From positions 1 through 44,996 of the forward strand of contig CAZAEI010000007.1 of the NCBI GenBank assembly GCA_964484305.1: a DNA stretch of 44,996 nt. The letters are read 5' to 3'. A program made the translations under genes and the position numbers. The stretch is from DAOVFN01 sp964484305. Its GTDB lineage: Archaea; Aenigmatarchaeota; Aenigmatarchaeia; QMZP01. Below are positions 8,357-16,572 of this stretch, piece by piece (positions within the stretch are counted from its first letter, which is position 1; the number at the start of each line of letters is the position of its first letter). The notes under the pieces are model-generated. The model was not told where the DNA came from. It did no database searches and saw only the letters and a list, made by a program, of their open reading frames with translations.

Positions 8357-8539
8357 TCAATCCTTTCCCTTCTCGAGTCTCAGGGCCCCCACAGGGCAGA
8401 AGCTCACGCATATACCGCACTCCACGCACCTCTCCGGGTCGCACTCTATACCGTGCTCTGTGAGCTTCAGGGCCGACTGCGGGCAGACCCCAACGCAGCC
8501 CGAGCACCTCAGACAGAGTTTCTTATCGGCCTTTATCAT
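8357..8539 (-). CDS. 2[4Fe-4S] ferredoxin, probable GGR partner
   Basis: A 60-residue protein with two classical cluster motifs: CLRCSGCVGVCP near residues 9-20 and CVECGICVSFCP near 38-49. It probably passes electrons to the geranylgeranyl reductase whose gene starts 1 nt downstream. A start at ATG 8539 is preceded by AGGGG at good spacing. An in-frame ATG at 8554 would add MKGID. A minus-strand box A (ttattaaaac, near 8585) serves the operon. Function as the GGR donor is inferred from the gene pairing. Confidence 0.9.
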   Translation of the reverse strand: MIKADKKLCLRCSGCVGVCPQSALKLTEHGIECDPERCVECGICVSFCPVGALRLEKGKD

Positions 8540-8681
8540 ATCAATCCCCTTCATGGCAAGATAATCGTTTAAGACAATGTTTTAATAATTCTGATTCTTT
8601 AGGGTTTATAATTCTATCCCTTTATAAGCGAGGGGCACAACCCGCCTGCGGGGCAGTCACTAGGCTATAGGTACGCCTACT

Positions 8682-8730
8682 CCAGAATAAAATAAAAGAA
8701 AAAGAGAGGGTTATTAGCATCGCTATGCTT
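8682..8730 (-). terminator. hairpin plus T-rich terminator for the 8.8 kb gene
   Basis: Read on the minus strand, a small hairpin (agcat-agcg-atgct, 8717-8730) is followed by a long pyrimidine tract rich in T (8682-8708). This is a typical archaeal terminator downstream of the small membrane protein gene. The rest of 8580-8770 holds only this and the ferredoxin operon promoter. Confidence 0.6.
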
Positions 8731-8770
8731 TATACTGCATAATGTTGCTACCACGTTGTCCTAATCGGGC

Positions 8771-9136
8771 TTAAGCTGCGGGTGTTCTTCCCATGGTGTA
8801 GATAGCCTTCAATGCAACCACGAGCGCTGCCGGAGCAACGAATGCCGATACGTTCTGTACCATTGTTTGAAGAACGCTTCCCAGCACGGGTATTACAGTG
8901 TCGATTGATGCCAGGTTTGCAATAAGACCTACTGATATCAGTGCGATTGATGCCAGAAGGAAATCATTGACTTCCTTAGCGCTGATGTTGAGGAAACCCA
9001 CTACAATTCCCAGTATGACTAGGAGCAGGGTTATCCATGGTCCGTAGGCCGCGACATATCCTCCGAATGCTCCGCCTAGAATGGCTATCAATACACCCAA
9101 GATGAAAGCCCAACTTCCTAGAGAGTTCGTTTCCAT
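8771..9136 (-). CDS. small hydrophobic membrane protein
   Basis: A 121-residue protein with about four membrane helices (residues about 9-28, 34-50, 60-78, 92-112), and hardly any charge apart from the KEVND loop. No enzymatic motif is seen and no function is assigned. ATG 9136 is chosen because a strong AGGTGG ribosome site precedes it by 5 nt; the TTG just before is discounted. A minus-strand box A (cttataaac, near 9175) gives a leader of about 15-20 nt. The strong site, the dedicated terminator and the monocistronic setting suggest an abundant protein. Confidence 0.75.
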   Translation of the reverse strand: METNSLGSWAFILGVLIAILGGAFGGYVAAYGPWITLLLVILGIVVGFLNISAKEVNDFLLASIALISVGLIANLASIDTVIPVLGSVLQTMVQNVSAFVAPAALVVALKAIYTMGRTPAA

Positions 9137-9215
9137 CAAGCCACCTGATATATATTATTGTCTATGCTGGTTTATAAGCATTGTTCGACAAAGAACGTTA
9201 TTTTGCCCCAAACCC

Positions 9216-10019
9216 CTACAGATATACCTCAATCGCCGCACCCACAAATATCAGGAGTGCGCCGAGCATGAGTATCTTTGCGCTGTCCGTAATGATTACG
9301 CGAAGCACCTTGCCGTCGTTTTTCCTGAGGACCGCGGCAGACACTATCCCTCCGGCCAGGCCCGCGCAGAGGTATCCGCCTATCTCAGGCACCCCGTGCG
9401 GAAGAAAGAATATGCTCCACCAGGGTATCTCAAGGACATGCTTCGAGAGCTGGCTTATGTAGACCCCGAGTATCGAGGCGTTCCAGGCAATGATGAAGAC
9501 CGCCCCTGCCCCAAAGAAGAGCGAGAACAGGAAGGCAAAGGCCAGGACCTGCATGTTGTTGGTGAATATCCTGGAAAAGCTCCCGAAATCCCCGTGCGTG
9601 AGGGCCCCTGAGACTCCCTGTATCTGGTCTATCTTGGAGACCTGTACCTGGAAGAAATCCCCGGGCAGCACATAGGCCCACACCGAGAAGGCCAGGGTGA
9701 GGCCCGCAAAATAGAACATGGCGATCATGATGTAGTTCCCGTGCTTCTCCCAGAAGCTGCTCTGGTGAAATTTCTTTATGGCCTCCTCCTCGAGATTCTC
9801 CTCCCTCTTTATCATGATGGTAAGGAAGTAGGCCGAGGGGATTATCACAAAGAGAACCGCAAAAATCCCGGAGAGATTGAACCACTGGCCCGCTATGCTG
9901 ACCCTGTAGGATATCTGGGAGCTTATGAGAACAGCAATGCTGGCCAGGACAACCGCCCACAGGAACATCCTCCAGGGATTCCTCTCGACCTCCTCGGAGG
10001 TCATAAGGGATTCGAACAT
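9216..10019 (-). CDS. SpoIIM/DUF95 family membrane protein
   Basis: This is a polytopic protein of 267 aa with about six membrane helices. The SpoIIM (DUF95) signature is visible: IFTNNMQVLAFAFLFSLFFGAGAVFIIAWNASILG and, near the end, PHGVPEIGGYLCAGLAGG. In Bacillus, SpoIIM belongs to the DMP cell-wall remodelling complex; archaea have many homologues of unknown role, so the family name does not imply sporulation. An AT-rich promoter region (10020-10060) is shared divergently with the PhnP-like gene. Confidence 0.85.
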   Translation of the reverse strand: MFESLMTSEEVERNPWRMFLWAVVLASIAVLISSQISYRVSIAGQWFNLSGIFAVLFVIIPSAYFLTIMIKREENLEEEAIKKFHQSSFWEKHGNYIMIAMFYFAGLTLAFSVWAYVLPGDFFQVQVSKIDQIQGVSGALTHGDFGSFSRIFTNNMQVLAFAFLFSLFFGAGAVFIIAWNASILGVYISQLSKHVLEIPWWSIFFLPHGVPEIGGYLCAGLAGGIVSAAVLRKNDGKVLRVIITDSAKILMLGALLIFVGAAIEVYL

Positions 10020-10117
10020 AATTAATTATATTGCATTATAGAGATAAATAATTTCAGAACCGGAACATGGTTTTTGAGGAAAGCAAAGAAATAAGTATCT
10101 GCTCCCCATGATTAAAT

Positions 10118-10957
10118 ATGTTAGTCACTGTTCTGGGTTCTGGCGGCAGCGAGGGCGTGCCCGTCCCCTACTGTACCTGCAGGGTCTGCAAGAGCGGGGA
10201 CAGGAGGTACAGGACATCCTATCTTATCAGAGTCAGGGATAAATTCCTTCTGGCTGAGATTGGCCCGGATTTCCGGAGGCAGCAACTCAGGTACAGGTTC
10301 CCCATAGACTACCTGTTCATATCCCATGAGCATAAGGACCACATAGGCGGCCTGACCGAGCTGAAGCAGATTATGCTGATTGCGAAAATCAGAATCAAGC
10401 CCATACAGCTTCTCATAAGCAAGAGGTTCCACAAGGAACTCCTCTGGCATGTGAGCACAGATAAGGAGGGAGTGATACATGCCTACAGGAAACTGCTAAG
10501 AGACAGGAAGTTAATACCCAACCTGCTTGACTACGGGAAGGGCTTCAAGCTTGACGGGTTCGAGATAGAGCTGTTCAAGAACAAACACGGAAACCTGGCC
10601 TGCGGCGGCTTCCTCCTGAAGTCAGGGGGCAGGAGCATAGTTTATCTGGCCGATGCAGGCATGCTCTACCAGAAAGTCGAGGGCCTTATAAATGAAACAA
10701 ATCCCGACCTATTGATTGCCAACACACCATTCTTCTACTCCAGCAGCAAATTCAAGAGGGAAGACAGGAACCACACCAGAAGGATGCGCATGACCCACCA
10801 CATAGGCATCGATAGCATCCACCACCTTCAGGCCGGGAGGATTCTGCTCTCTCACTCCTCCCACAAGTCAGGCTTTACGCACAGGGAAATCGAGAAAGAA
10901 CTTTTAGGGTATAAAAACATCATGGCCGCAAGGGACGGCCTCAGGATAAGGGTCTGA
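10118..10957 (+). CDS. PhnP-like metallo-beta-lactamase-fold hydrolase
   Basis: The N-terminus LVTVLGSGGSEGVPVPYCTCRVC parallels PhnP-like phosphodiesterases (GTGxSxGVPxxGCxCxVC), including the paired cysteines that hold a structural zinc in PhnP. The metal-binding HEHKDHIGG motif lies at about residues 69-77, with later metal ligands in VYLADAGMLY and LSHSSHKSG. Length 279 aa. Relatives hydrolyse cyclic phosphodiesters of ribose; substrate here is unknown. The gene stands alone between divergent and downstream promoters. Confidence 0.75.
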   Translation: MLVTVLGSGGSEGVPVPYCTCRVCKSGDRRYRTSYLIRVRDKFLLAEIGPDFRRQQLRYRFPIDYLFISHEHKDHIGGLTELKQIMLIAKIRIKPIQLLISKRFHKELLWHVSTDKEGVIHAYRKLLRDRKLIPNLLDYGKGFKLDGFEIELFKNKHGNLACGGFLLKSGGRSIVYLADAGMLYQKVEGLINETNPDLLIANTPFFYSSSKFKREDRNHTRRMRMTHHIGIDSIHHLQAGRILLSHSSHKSGFTHREIEKELLGYKNIMAARDGLRIRV

Positions 10958-11017
10958 TGGTTACAGATTCAGAACTCTGCTGACCTTTCTCCAATCCTAT
11001 CCAGCCCGGATGGTTCA

Positions 11018-11028
11018 ATTATTTAAGC
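11018..11028 (+). promoter_or_regulatory. box A of smc
   Basis: An attatttaagc motif lies about 30 nt ahead of the smc ATG, within the short AT-rich gap after the PhnP-like gene. Confidence 0.5.
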
Positions 11029-11054
11029 CTGCTTCCCCATAAACTATTAATCAT

Positions 11055-13565
11055 ATGGCAAAGCTGGAAAGGATTGTTCTTCAGGGATTCAAGTCATTCA
11101 AGAGAAAGACCTCCATACCGTTTCCTACGGGATTCTCTGTTATTACTGGACCAAACGGTTCGGGAAAGTCCAACCTGGGCGATGCAGTGGCATTTGTTCT
11201 CGGCAAATCCTCAAGCAAGGCCCTCAGGGCCAGGAAGGCCCAGGACCTGGTCTTCCACGGAAGCCAGAGGAAGACCGGGGCTGACTATGCCAAGGTTGGC
11301 CTCTATTTTGACAACTCCTCCAAGAGCCTCCCCCTAGAGGAGGACACGGTCTCCATAAGCAGGAGGATAAACAAGAAGGGGGTATCCACCTACAGGATGA
11401 ACGGCAGGGTGGTAACCCGCCAGCAGATTGTGGACATGTTCGCCCTGGCCGGCGTGACAGCGGACGGCCACAACATCATACAGCAGGGCGACGTCAACAA
11501 GATAGTCGAGATGGATGCCGAGCAGAGGAGGCAGATAATAGACGAGATATCCGGCATCTCGGAGTTCGACGAGAAGAAGGCAAAGGCCGAGAAGGAGCTG
11601 GCCAAGATAGAGGAGCGGGTCAGGGAGGCCGAGATAATCATAAACGAGAAGGCCAGCATCATGGAGAAGCTCAAGGCCGAGAGGGACGCTGCCCTGAAAT
11701 ACAGGGAGCTGGAGTCCAGCCTAGCCAGGATACGGGCTGCCCTGATATGGAAGGACTTCTCCGGTGCCAGGAAGAGCGTGGAGTCCATCGATGGGGAGCT
11801 CAAGGAGAAGGAGGCCGAGACAGGGAAGCTGGAGAAGGAGATAAATGCCTATGACACCCGCCTCCAGGAAGAGGAGGGGAAGCTTGAGGAGCTCACCAGG
11901 AGCGTCCTCAAGGCATCTGACCAGATAGATGTCACCAGGAAGATAGAGAGGCTCAGGGGCGAGCTCGAGAGAAGGCGCGACAGAATCGAGTCCAACAGGA
12001 GGGAAATCGAGAGGCTCGACAGCATCATAGAGAAGCTCTCCAGCATAGACTCCGGAAGCAACCCCGCGCTGAACGCAGTTAAGGACATGCCGGGGGTCCA
12101 GGGCTCACTCTCCGAACTCATTATGGTTCCCCCTGAATACAGGACTGCGGTGGAGGTCTCGGCAGGCTCCCACATGAGGGACGTGGTTGTCGACACCATG
12201 AACAACGCAGTCAGATGCGTGAAGCACCTCAAGGCCAACAGGTCTGGACGGGCAAGATTCCTTCCCATGGACAGGATTAGGGGCCTTCCCAGGAGGCCCC
12301 TCCCCACCGGGGCAATAGGGTGGCTCTCTGAGCTGATACAGCACGACCCCATTCATGACGGCATAGTAAGCTATGTATTCTCCACCACGGCCGCTGTCAA
12401 GGACATCGACAGGGCCAAGGCCATAGCCAGGTCAGCTAGGGTGAGAATGGTGACCTTGGACGGTGACCTCATGGAGGCCTCCGGGGCGATAACAGGCGGA
12501 TACTACAGGAAATCCAGGGCGGGTCCCGAGACAGCCCGCTACCAGGAGGAGAAGAGGAAGCTGAGCAAGGAGATAGAGACCCTCGAGTCCGGGCTCAAGA
12601 CCATGAACATGGACCTGGAGATTCTGGCAGAAAAGGAGAAGAGGACCAAGACCACAGACCTCGAGAGGGTGCGGGTAAAGCTCGACGAGTCCCTCAGGGA
12701 GATTCGGGAGAAGCGCAAGGAGGCCTATGAGAGGCTACTCATAATCCAGCAGGAGGTCGGCCGCTTCAACATTAACAAGGCCAGGCTCGAGGCAAGGTTC
12801 GACAACCTCAAGCTCCAGTGGGAGCAGAGGTCTGAGAGGGACGAGGAGGCTGAGAAAAGGAGCGGCTACCCCAAGGAGCTCGGGGAGTATGTCAAGACCG
12901 GGGCTGCGAGGCTCAAGGAGATGGAGCGTGAGAGCATAATCCAGATTCAGAATCTGGGGCCCATAAACCTCAAGTCAGTCGAGGACTTCGAGATCCTCAG
13001 GACAGAGTTCGAGGACTTCAAGGAGAAGGTGGACAGGATAATCGAGGAGAAGGACGCCATAGTCAGGACAGTGAGCAAGATAGAGGAGAAGAGGCTCGAG
13101 ACCTTCAACAAGTACCTCGGGGAGATATCCAGGAACTTCAGGACGGTCTACAGGGAGCTGACATCCGGGGAGGCAGATCTCCTTCTGGACAACCCCAGCG
13201 ACCTGGAATCAGGCCTTCTGATAAGGGCCCAGCCCCCAGGCAAGAAGCTCCTCAACATAGACAGCATGTCGGGCGGGGAGAAGACCCTGACAGCGTTCAC
13301 CTTCCTCTTCGCCATCCAGAGGTGCAGGCCCAGCCCCTTCTACATCCTTGACGAGGCCGATGCCGCCCTGGACAAGACCAATACCAAGAAGGTGGCTGAC
13401 CTCATAAGGAAGCAGGCCGGGATGGCCCAGTTCATAGTCATATCTCACAACGACTCCCTGGTCAGGGAGGCCGACCAGGTCTACGGGGTCTCCATGGAGG
13501 ACGGCGAGTCCAAGATACTCGGCCTGGAGCTCCCTGTGGAGGGCAAGAAAGCAAGGAACAACTGA
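11055..13565 (+). CDS. smc: SMC chromosome condensation ATPase with short arms
   Basis: SMC dimers with kleisin extrude and organise DNA. The head halves are intact: Walker A GPNGSGKS at 32-39, Q-loop at about 143 (IIQQGD), signature SGGEK at 739-743, Walker B ILDEAD ending near 769, and the H-switch at His798. The hinge spans about 340-487, ending in GAITGGYYRK. The oddity is size: 836 aa against roughly 1,150-1,190 in typical SMCs. Each coiled-coil arm is only about 170-200 residues instead of over 300, with both arms shortened together, so this looks like a stable architecture rather than an interrupted gene. No scpA/scpB lies next to it. Rad50 is excluded because there is a globular hinge and no zinc hook. 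Confidence 0.93.
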   Translation: MAKLERIVLQGFKSFKRKTSIPFPTGFSVITGPNGSGKSNLGDAVAFVLGKSSSKALRARKAQDLVFHGSQRKTGADYAKVGLYFDNSSKSLPLEEDTVSISRRINKKGVSTYRMNGRVVTRQQIVDMFALAGVTADGHNIIQQGDVNKIVEMDAEQRRQIIDEISGISEFDEKKAKAEKELAKIEERVREAEIIINEKASIMEKLKAERDAALKYRELESSLARIRAALIWKDFSGARKSVESIDGELKEKEAETGKLEKEINAYDTRLQEEEGKLEELTRSVLKASDQIDVTRKIERLRGELERRRDRIESNRREIERLDSIIEKLSSIDSGSNPALNAVKDMPGVQGSLSELIMVPPEYRTAVEVSAGSHMRDVVVDTMNNAVRCVKHLKANRSGRARFLPMDRIRGLPRRPLPTGAIGWLSELIQHDPIHDGIVSYVFSTTAAVKDIDRAKAIARSARVRMVTLDGDLMEASGAITGGYYRKSRAGPETARYQEEKRKLSKEIETLESGLKTMNMDLEILAEKEKRTKTTDLERVRVKLDESLREIREKRKEAYERLLIIQQEVGRFNINKARLEARFDNLKLQWEQRSERDEEAEKRSGYPKELGEYVKTGAARLKEMERESIIQIQNLGPINLKSVEDFEILRTEFEDFKEKVDRIIEEKDAIVRTVSKIEEKRLETFNKYLGEISRNFRTVYRELTSGEADLLLDNPSDLESGLLIRAQPPGKKLLNIDSMSGGEKTLTAFTFLFAIQRCRPSPFYILDEADAALDKTNTKKVADLIRKQAGMAQFIVISHNDSLVREADQVYGVSMEDGESKILGLELPVEGKKARNN

Positions 13566-13611
13566 CGGGGGCTTCTGATATATACTTAAATGAAATATCT
13601 CTGTTATCAAT

Positions 13612-14448
13612 ATGACTGACACCGTGAACAAGAGAACAGAAGACTATTATGATGATACCCAGGTTCTGTATAATATTTTATGGTCAGACAAGAACCTGCA
13701 TTACGGTTTCTGGGATAAGGGGACCAAGGGACTATCCGATGCCGTTGAGAATGCAAACAGGCTTGTATGCGAACTTCTGAACCTGCAGAAGGATGATTGT
13801 GTTTTGGATGCTGGTTGCGGTGTCGGCGGACCCTCCCTTTTCATGGCAAAGAATTTCGGTGTTAATGCGGTGGGCATAACACTGTCTTCAAAACAGATTA
13901 GGCATGCAAGAAAGAAGGCAAGAGAACTTCACCTTGACCACCTGGTAAGTTTCGAGATGATGGATTTTAACAAAACGAAATTCAAGAATGGGATTTTTAC
14001 AAAGATTTTCGGTCTAGAAAGCATCTGCCATGCTTATAACAAGCTGAAATTTTTAAGGGAGGCCTACAGGCTTTTAAGGCCGGGCGGCAGGATTGTTGTT
14101 GCTGACAGTTTCCTAAATAAGAGAGTACTTACTCAAAAGGAGAAGGAGGTTCATAATAAATTTCTGACAGGGTTCAAAGTAGACAATTCGTCACATAAAG
14201 ACGATTTTCTAAATGATTTGAGAAAGGCTGGTTTTAAAAACATAAAATTTCATGACAAAACCAAGGAAATCCGGCCTTCCAGTAGGAGAATGTATACATT
14301 GGGGTGTTTTCTCTTCCCAGCTAGTTTAGTTTTGTCTAAGCTGAATATGATACCGAAATGTATGCATGAACATACTGTTACTTGTATAAGTCAAAAGAAG
14401 GCCTTTGACAATTTCATAATATATGGCGTGTTTGTCGCTGAAAAATAA
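13612..14448 (+). CDS. SAM-dependent methyltransferase (sterol/tocopherol methyltransferase-like)
   Basis: A class I methyltransferase of 278 aa. Motif I is VLDAGCGVGGPS near residues 63-74; the N-terminal NLHYGFWDKGT segment and the LREAYRLLRPGGRIVVADSF region resemble the SMT/gamma-tocopherol and small-molecule methyltransferases that act on lipid or polyketide-like substrates. The codon composition is much AT-richer than smc upstream, suggesting later acquisition. A box A (tacttaaatg, near 13585) lies about 26 nt before the ATG, so it is probably leaderless. Substrate unknown. Confidence 0.82.
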   Translation: MTDTVNKRTEDYYDDTQVLYNILWSDKNLHYGFWDKGTKGLSDAVENANRLVCELLNLQKDDCVLDAGCGVGGPSLFMAKNFGVNAVGITLSSKQIRHARKKARELHLDHLVSFEMMDFNKTKFKNGIFTKIFGLESICHAYNKLKFLREAYRLLRPGGRIVVADSFLNKRVLTQKEKEVHNKFLTGFKVDNSSHKDDFLNDLRKAGFKNIKFHDKTKEIRPSSRRMYTLGCFLFPASLVLSKLNMIPKCMHEHTVTCISQKKAFDNFIIYGVFVAEK

Positions 14449-14479
14449 AACCTCGCCTCCCTGAGACAGAATCTGACTG

Positions 14480-14866
14480 TCAGGCCCTGGAACCCTTCTT
14501 CGTCTCCTTGAGCTTGACATCAATCTCTGTGAGCTCGGACTCATACCTCTCCATGAGCCTCCTGTAGGCGTCCTCATCTATCTTCTTCTTTAGGTACTTG
14601 CCCTTGAGCTCCCTCTGTATCTCGAGTATCTCGTCCTTCCTGCTCTTCAGGGTGGAGGCCAGATGCAGGTTTATCTTCTTCATGCCGGCAAAGACGATGA
14701 GGAAGGCCATGGAGAGGCCAAGGTAGAGGATTATGTAACCCAGCGCAGCGAGCACACCGGCATAGACCCCGGAGACATTGGTGAAAAAGAACGCAAGGGC
14801 AAACATCATTCCCGATATTATGAAGCACATCGCCCAGATGACCTGGAGCCTCTCCTCATGGTCCAT
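14480..14866 (-). CDS. membrane protein with SHOCT-like C-terminal coil
   Basis: A 128-residue protein with two or three membrane helices (about 8-28 and 36-62) followed by a charged helical tail. The segment LKGKYLKKKIDEDAYRRLMERYE resembles SHOCT-like oligomerisation motifs that end many small membrane proteins. No enzymatic residues are seen. A box A (tttatttaagc on the minus strand, near 14893) lies about 27 nt ahead of the ATG, back to back with the promoter of the next plus-strand gene. Confidence 0.65.
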   Translation of the reverse strand: MDHEERLQVIWAMCFIISGMMFALAFFFTNVSGVYAGVLAALGYIILYLGLSMAFLIVFAGMKKINLHLASTLKSRKDEILEIQRELKGKYLKKKIDEDAYRRLMERYESELTEIDVKLKETKKGSRA

Positions 14867-14924
14867 GTTAAACTATTGGCTCAGATGCTTAAATAAAACG
14901 AATTCTCCTGGGCCATACCCAACC

Positions 14925-14938
14925 CTTTAAATTAGTTT
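14925..14938 (+). promoter_or_regulatory. box A, first of two near-identical promoters
   Basis: ctttaaattagttt, centred about 26 nt before ATG 14955 and preceded by cccaacc. The same arrangement recurs at 15470-15484. Confidence 0.65.
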
Positions 14939-14954
14939 CCAGCTAAAGTTATCC

Positions 14955-15416
14955 ATGGAATTGAACAGAATGACGGCCCCGATGAGCCTGGGAGAACGCG
15001 CTGCGTATGCACTCATTGGGGATGAATTCTTTTCAATTGGCATTCCTGTTTACGGATTGAAAAAAATAATAGATAGCATGGAAACTCTCGACAAAAATCA
15101 GCTAATGATATCGACAACCAGGATATACGAGCACTTGGCAATAGGAGACATGGTGCATGATTCCGAGACACTGAAGGCAGAACGCTTTAAAAATTCCGAT
15201 GGGAAGAGGTTTTCCTTGAAAATCGACGGTAGGGAAATCCCGTTTGCATCAACTCAAAAAAGAAGATTCTTTGGATATAAAACATATATAGAAATCCTGC
15301 CCTGCATGATTTCCCAGGCAGAGGATGCACTGGTTCATATATTCAGGAGCTGCATGGTTCTGGGAAAGACCAAACAAGTGAGGTCCGTGCAGTCAAACGG
15401 GAATTGTCCAGATTGA
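14955..15416 (+). CDS. hypothetical protein upstream of MtrA-like gene
   Basis: A 153-residue protein of unknown family. It begins MELNRMTAPMSLGERAAYALIG; the section IGIPVYGLKKIIDSMETLDKNQL with the following STTRIYEHLAIGDMVHD could form a small helical domain, and a basic segment (TQKRRFFGYKTY) follows. No signal peptide or membrane helix. Its promoter is nearly identical to that of the MtrA-like gene 545 bp downstream, so the two may be expressed together. AT-richer than the following genes. Confidence 0.6.
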   Translation: MELNRMTAPMSLGERAAYALIGDEFFSIGIPVYGLKKIIDSMETLDKNQLMISTTRIYEHLAIGDMVHDSETLKAERFKNSDGKRFSLKIDGREIPFASTQKRRFFGYKTYIEILPCMISQAEDALVHIFRSCMVLGKTKQVRSVQSNGNCPD

Positions 15417-15469
15417 AACCGGAATAACTAACTGCAGAATTAGAATTTGTAAGGAATCCCTGGCCCAAC

Positions 15470-15484
15470 CTTTAAATTAGTTTT
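15470..15484 (+). promoter_or_regulatory. box A, second of two near-identical promoters
   Basis: ctttaaattagtttt, centred about 26 nt before ATG 15500 and preceded by ggcccaac, matching the element at 14925-14938. Confidence 0.65.
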
Positions 15485-15499
15485 TCACCATAATTCTTC

Positions 15500-16552
15500 A
15501 TGGATTCTGGGCAGGTTTCTGACAGTTCAGGCAGCAGGCTCAATGACTGGCCTCCTGTCGAGGGGCGCTACACATTGGGTAACAGGGACTCCCCGGTGGC
15601 TGTGTGCACCATGTCATCCGTGGACATAAAGCTACCCATGGACAGGATTGCCATAGCAGGCAAGTGCGTCACCGAGAACCTCGGCGTGGAGAAGATAGTC
15701 AGGAACACTGTGGCCAACCCGAACATACGCTACATGATAGTGTGCGGCAGGGAATCCATGGGCCACTTCGTGGACGATGCCCTCGAGTCCCTCGTAAGGA
15801 ACGGCGTGGACCATGAGGGCAGGATAATCAGCGCGAAGGGCGGTATACCAGTGCTCAAGAACCTCACCACCGAGGAGATAGAGAGGTTCAGGAAGCAGGT
15901 GGAGATTGTAAACATGGCAGGAGAGACAGAAGTCGACAGGATAATGGAGAAGGTTAACGAATACTCTGAAAGGGAAAGCGGGCCCATATCAGGCGAGGCC
16001 GTGACCCCCAGGGAGCCCGGGAGGATAAGCGTCCCCGCTCACCAGATAACCGAATGGACCCAGGACCCCAGGGGATACTTCACCATCCAGGTGAACCCTG
16101 AAAGGCATGAGATAGTGGTGGAGCACCACGACGGTTCAGGCAGAACCCTGAATGTCCTTACCGGCCGCAATGCCGAGGACCTCTATCACCAGATAATAAA
16201 CAGCATGGATCTCGTCTCGAGGCTCGACCACGCGGCTTACCTGGGGAGGGAGCTCGCCAAGGCCGAGACAGCCCTGTTCAACCGCGTGGAGTATGAGCAG
16301 GACACAGGCCTTGTGGTCCCTCAGCAGACCCGGGCCGTCCAGGAGGCCCCTGTGGACACCGACGGCAAGGAGTTCATGCCCCTTCCCACACACGGCAAGC
16401 TGGTTTCAGTGAAGAAGATTGAGAAGACCAGGGAGACCATACTCACCTATGTGGTGAACGACAGGGAGTTTCCTGTGCGCAGCCCGATAAGGGAAGAGGA
16501 GGAACACTTCAGGGAGTTCCTCAGGGGCTGCGGGATGTGCAGGGTGTTCTAA
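15500..16552 (+). CDS. MtrA-like (methyl-H4MPT methyltransferase subunit A) protein fused to DUF4346
   Basis: Residues about 15-140 resemble MtrA, the cobamide-carrying subunit of methyl-tetrahydromethanopterin:CoM methyltransferase: WPPVEGRYTLGNRDSPVAVCTM, VTENLGVEKIVRN, NPNIRYMIVCGRESMGHF and the GGIPVL...ERFRKQVEIV region. His89 in MGHF lines up with the region holding the cobalt-ligating His in MtrA. In place of the membrane helix that ends MtrA there is a DUF4346-type domain at about 180-262 (RGYFTIQVNP to LDHAAYLGRELAKAE), then a tail ending in CGMC. No other mtr genes are nearby; thymidylate synthase starts 20 nt downstream. A role in C1-pterin chemistry linked to dTMP synthesis is inferred. 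Confidence 0.8.
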   Translation: MDSGQVSDSSGSRLNDWPPVEGRYTLGNRDSPVAVCTMSSVDIKLPMDRIAIAGKCVTENLGVEKIVRNTVANPNIRYMIVCGRESMGHFVDDALESLVRNGVDHEGRIISAKGGIPVLKNLTTEEIERFRKQVEIVNMAGETEVDRIMEKVNEYSERESGPISGEAVTPREPGRISVPAHQITEWTQDPRGYFTIQVNPERHEIVVEHHDGSGRTLNVLTGRNAEDLYHQIINSMDLVSRLDHAAYLGRELAKAETALFNRVEYEQDTGLVVPQQTRAVQEAPVDTDGKEFMPLPTHGKLVSVKKIEKTRETILTYVVNDREFPVRSPIREEEEHFREFLRGCGMCRVF

Positions 16553-16572
16553 AATCAGGAGAGTGAAGAGAT

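Noticed and set aside
11055..13565. Rad50 instead of SMC
   Set aside because: The centre is a globular SMC hinge of about 150 residues with conserved glycines, with no CxxC zinc hook.
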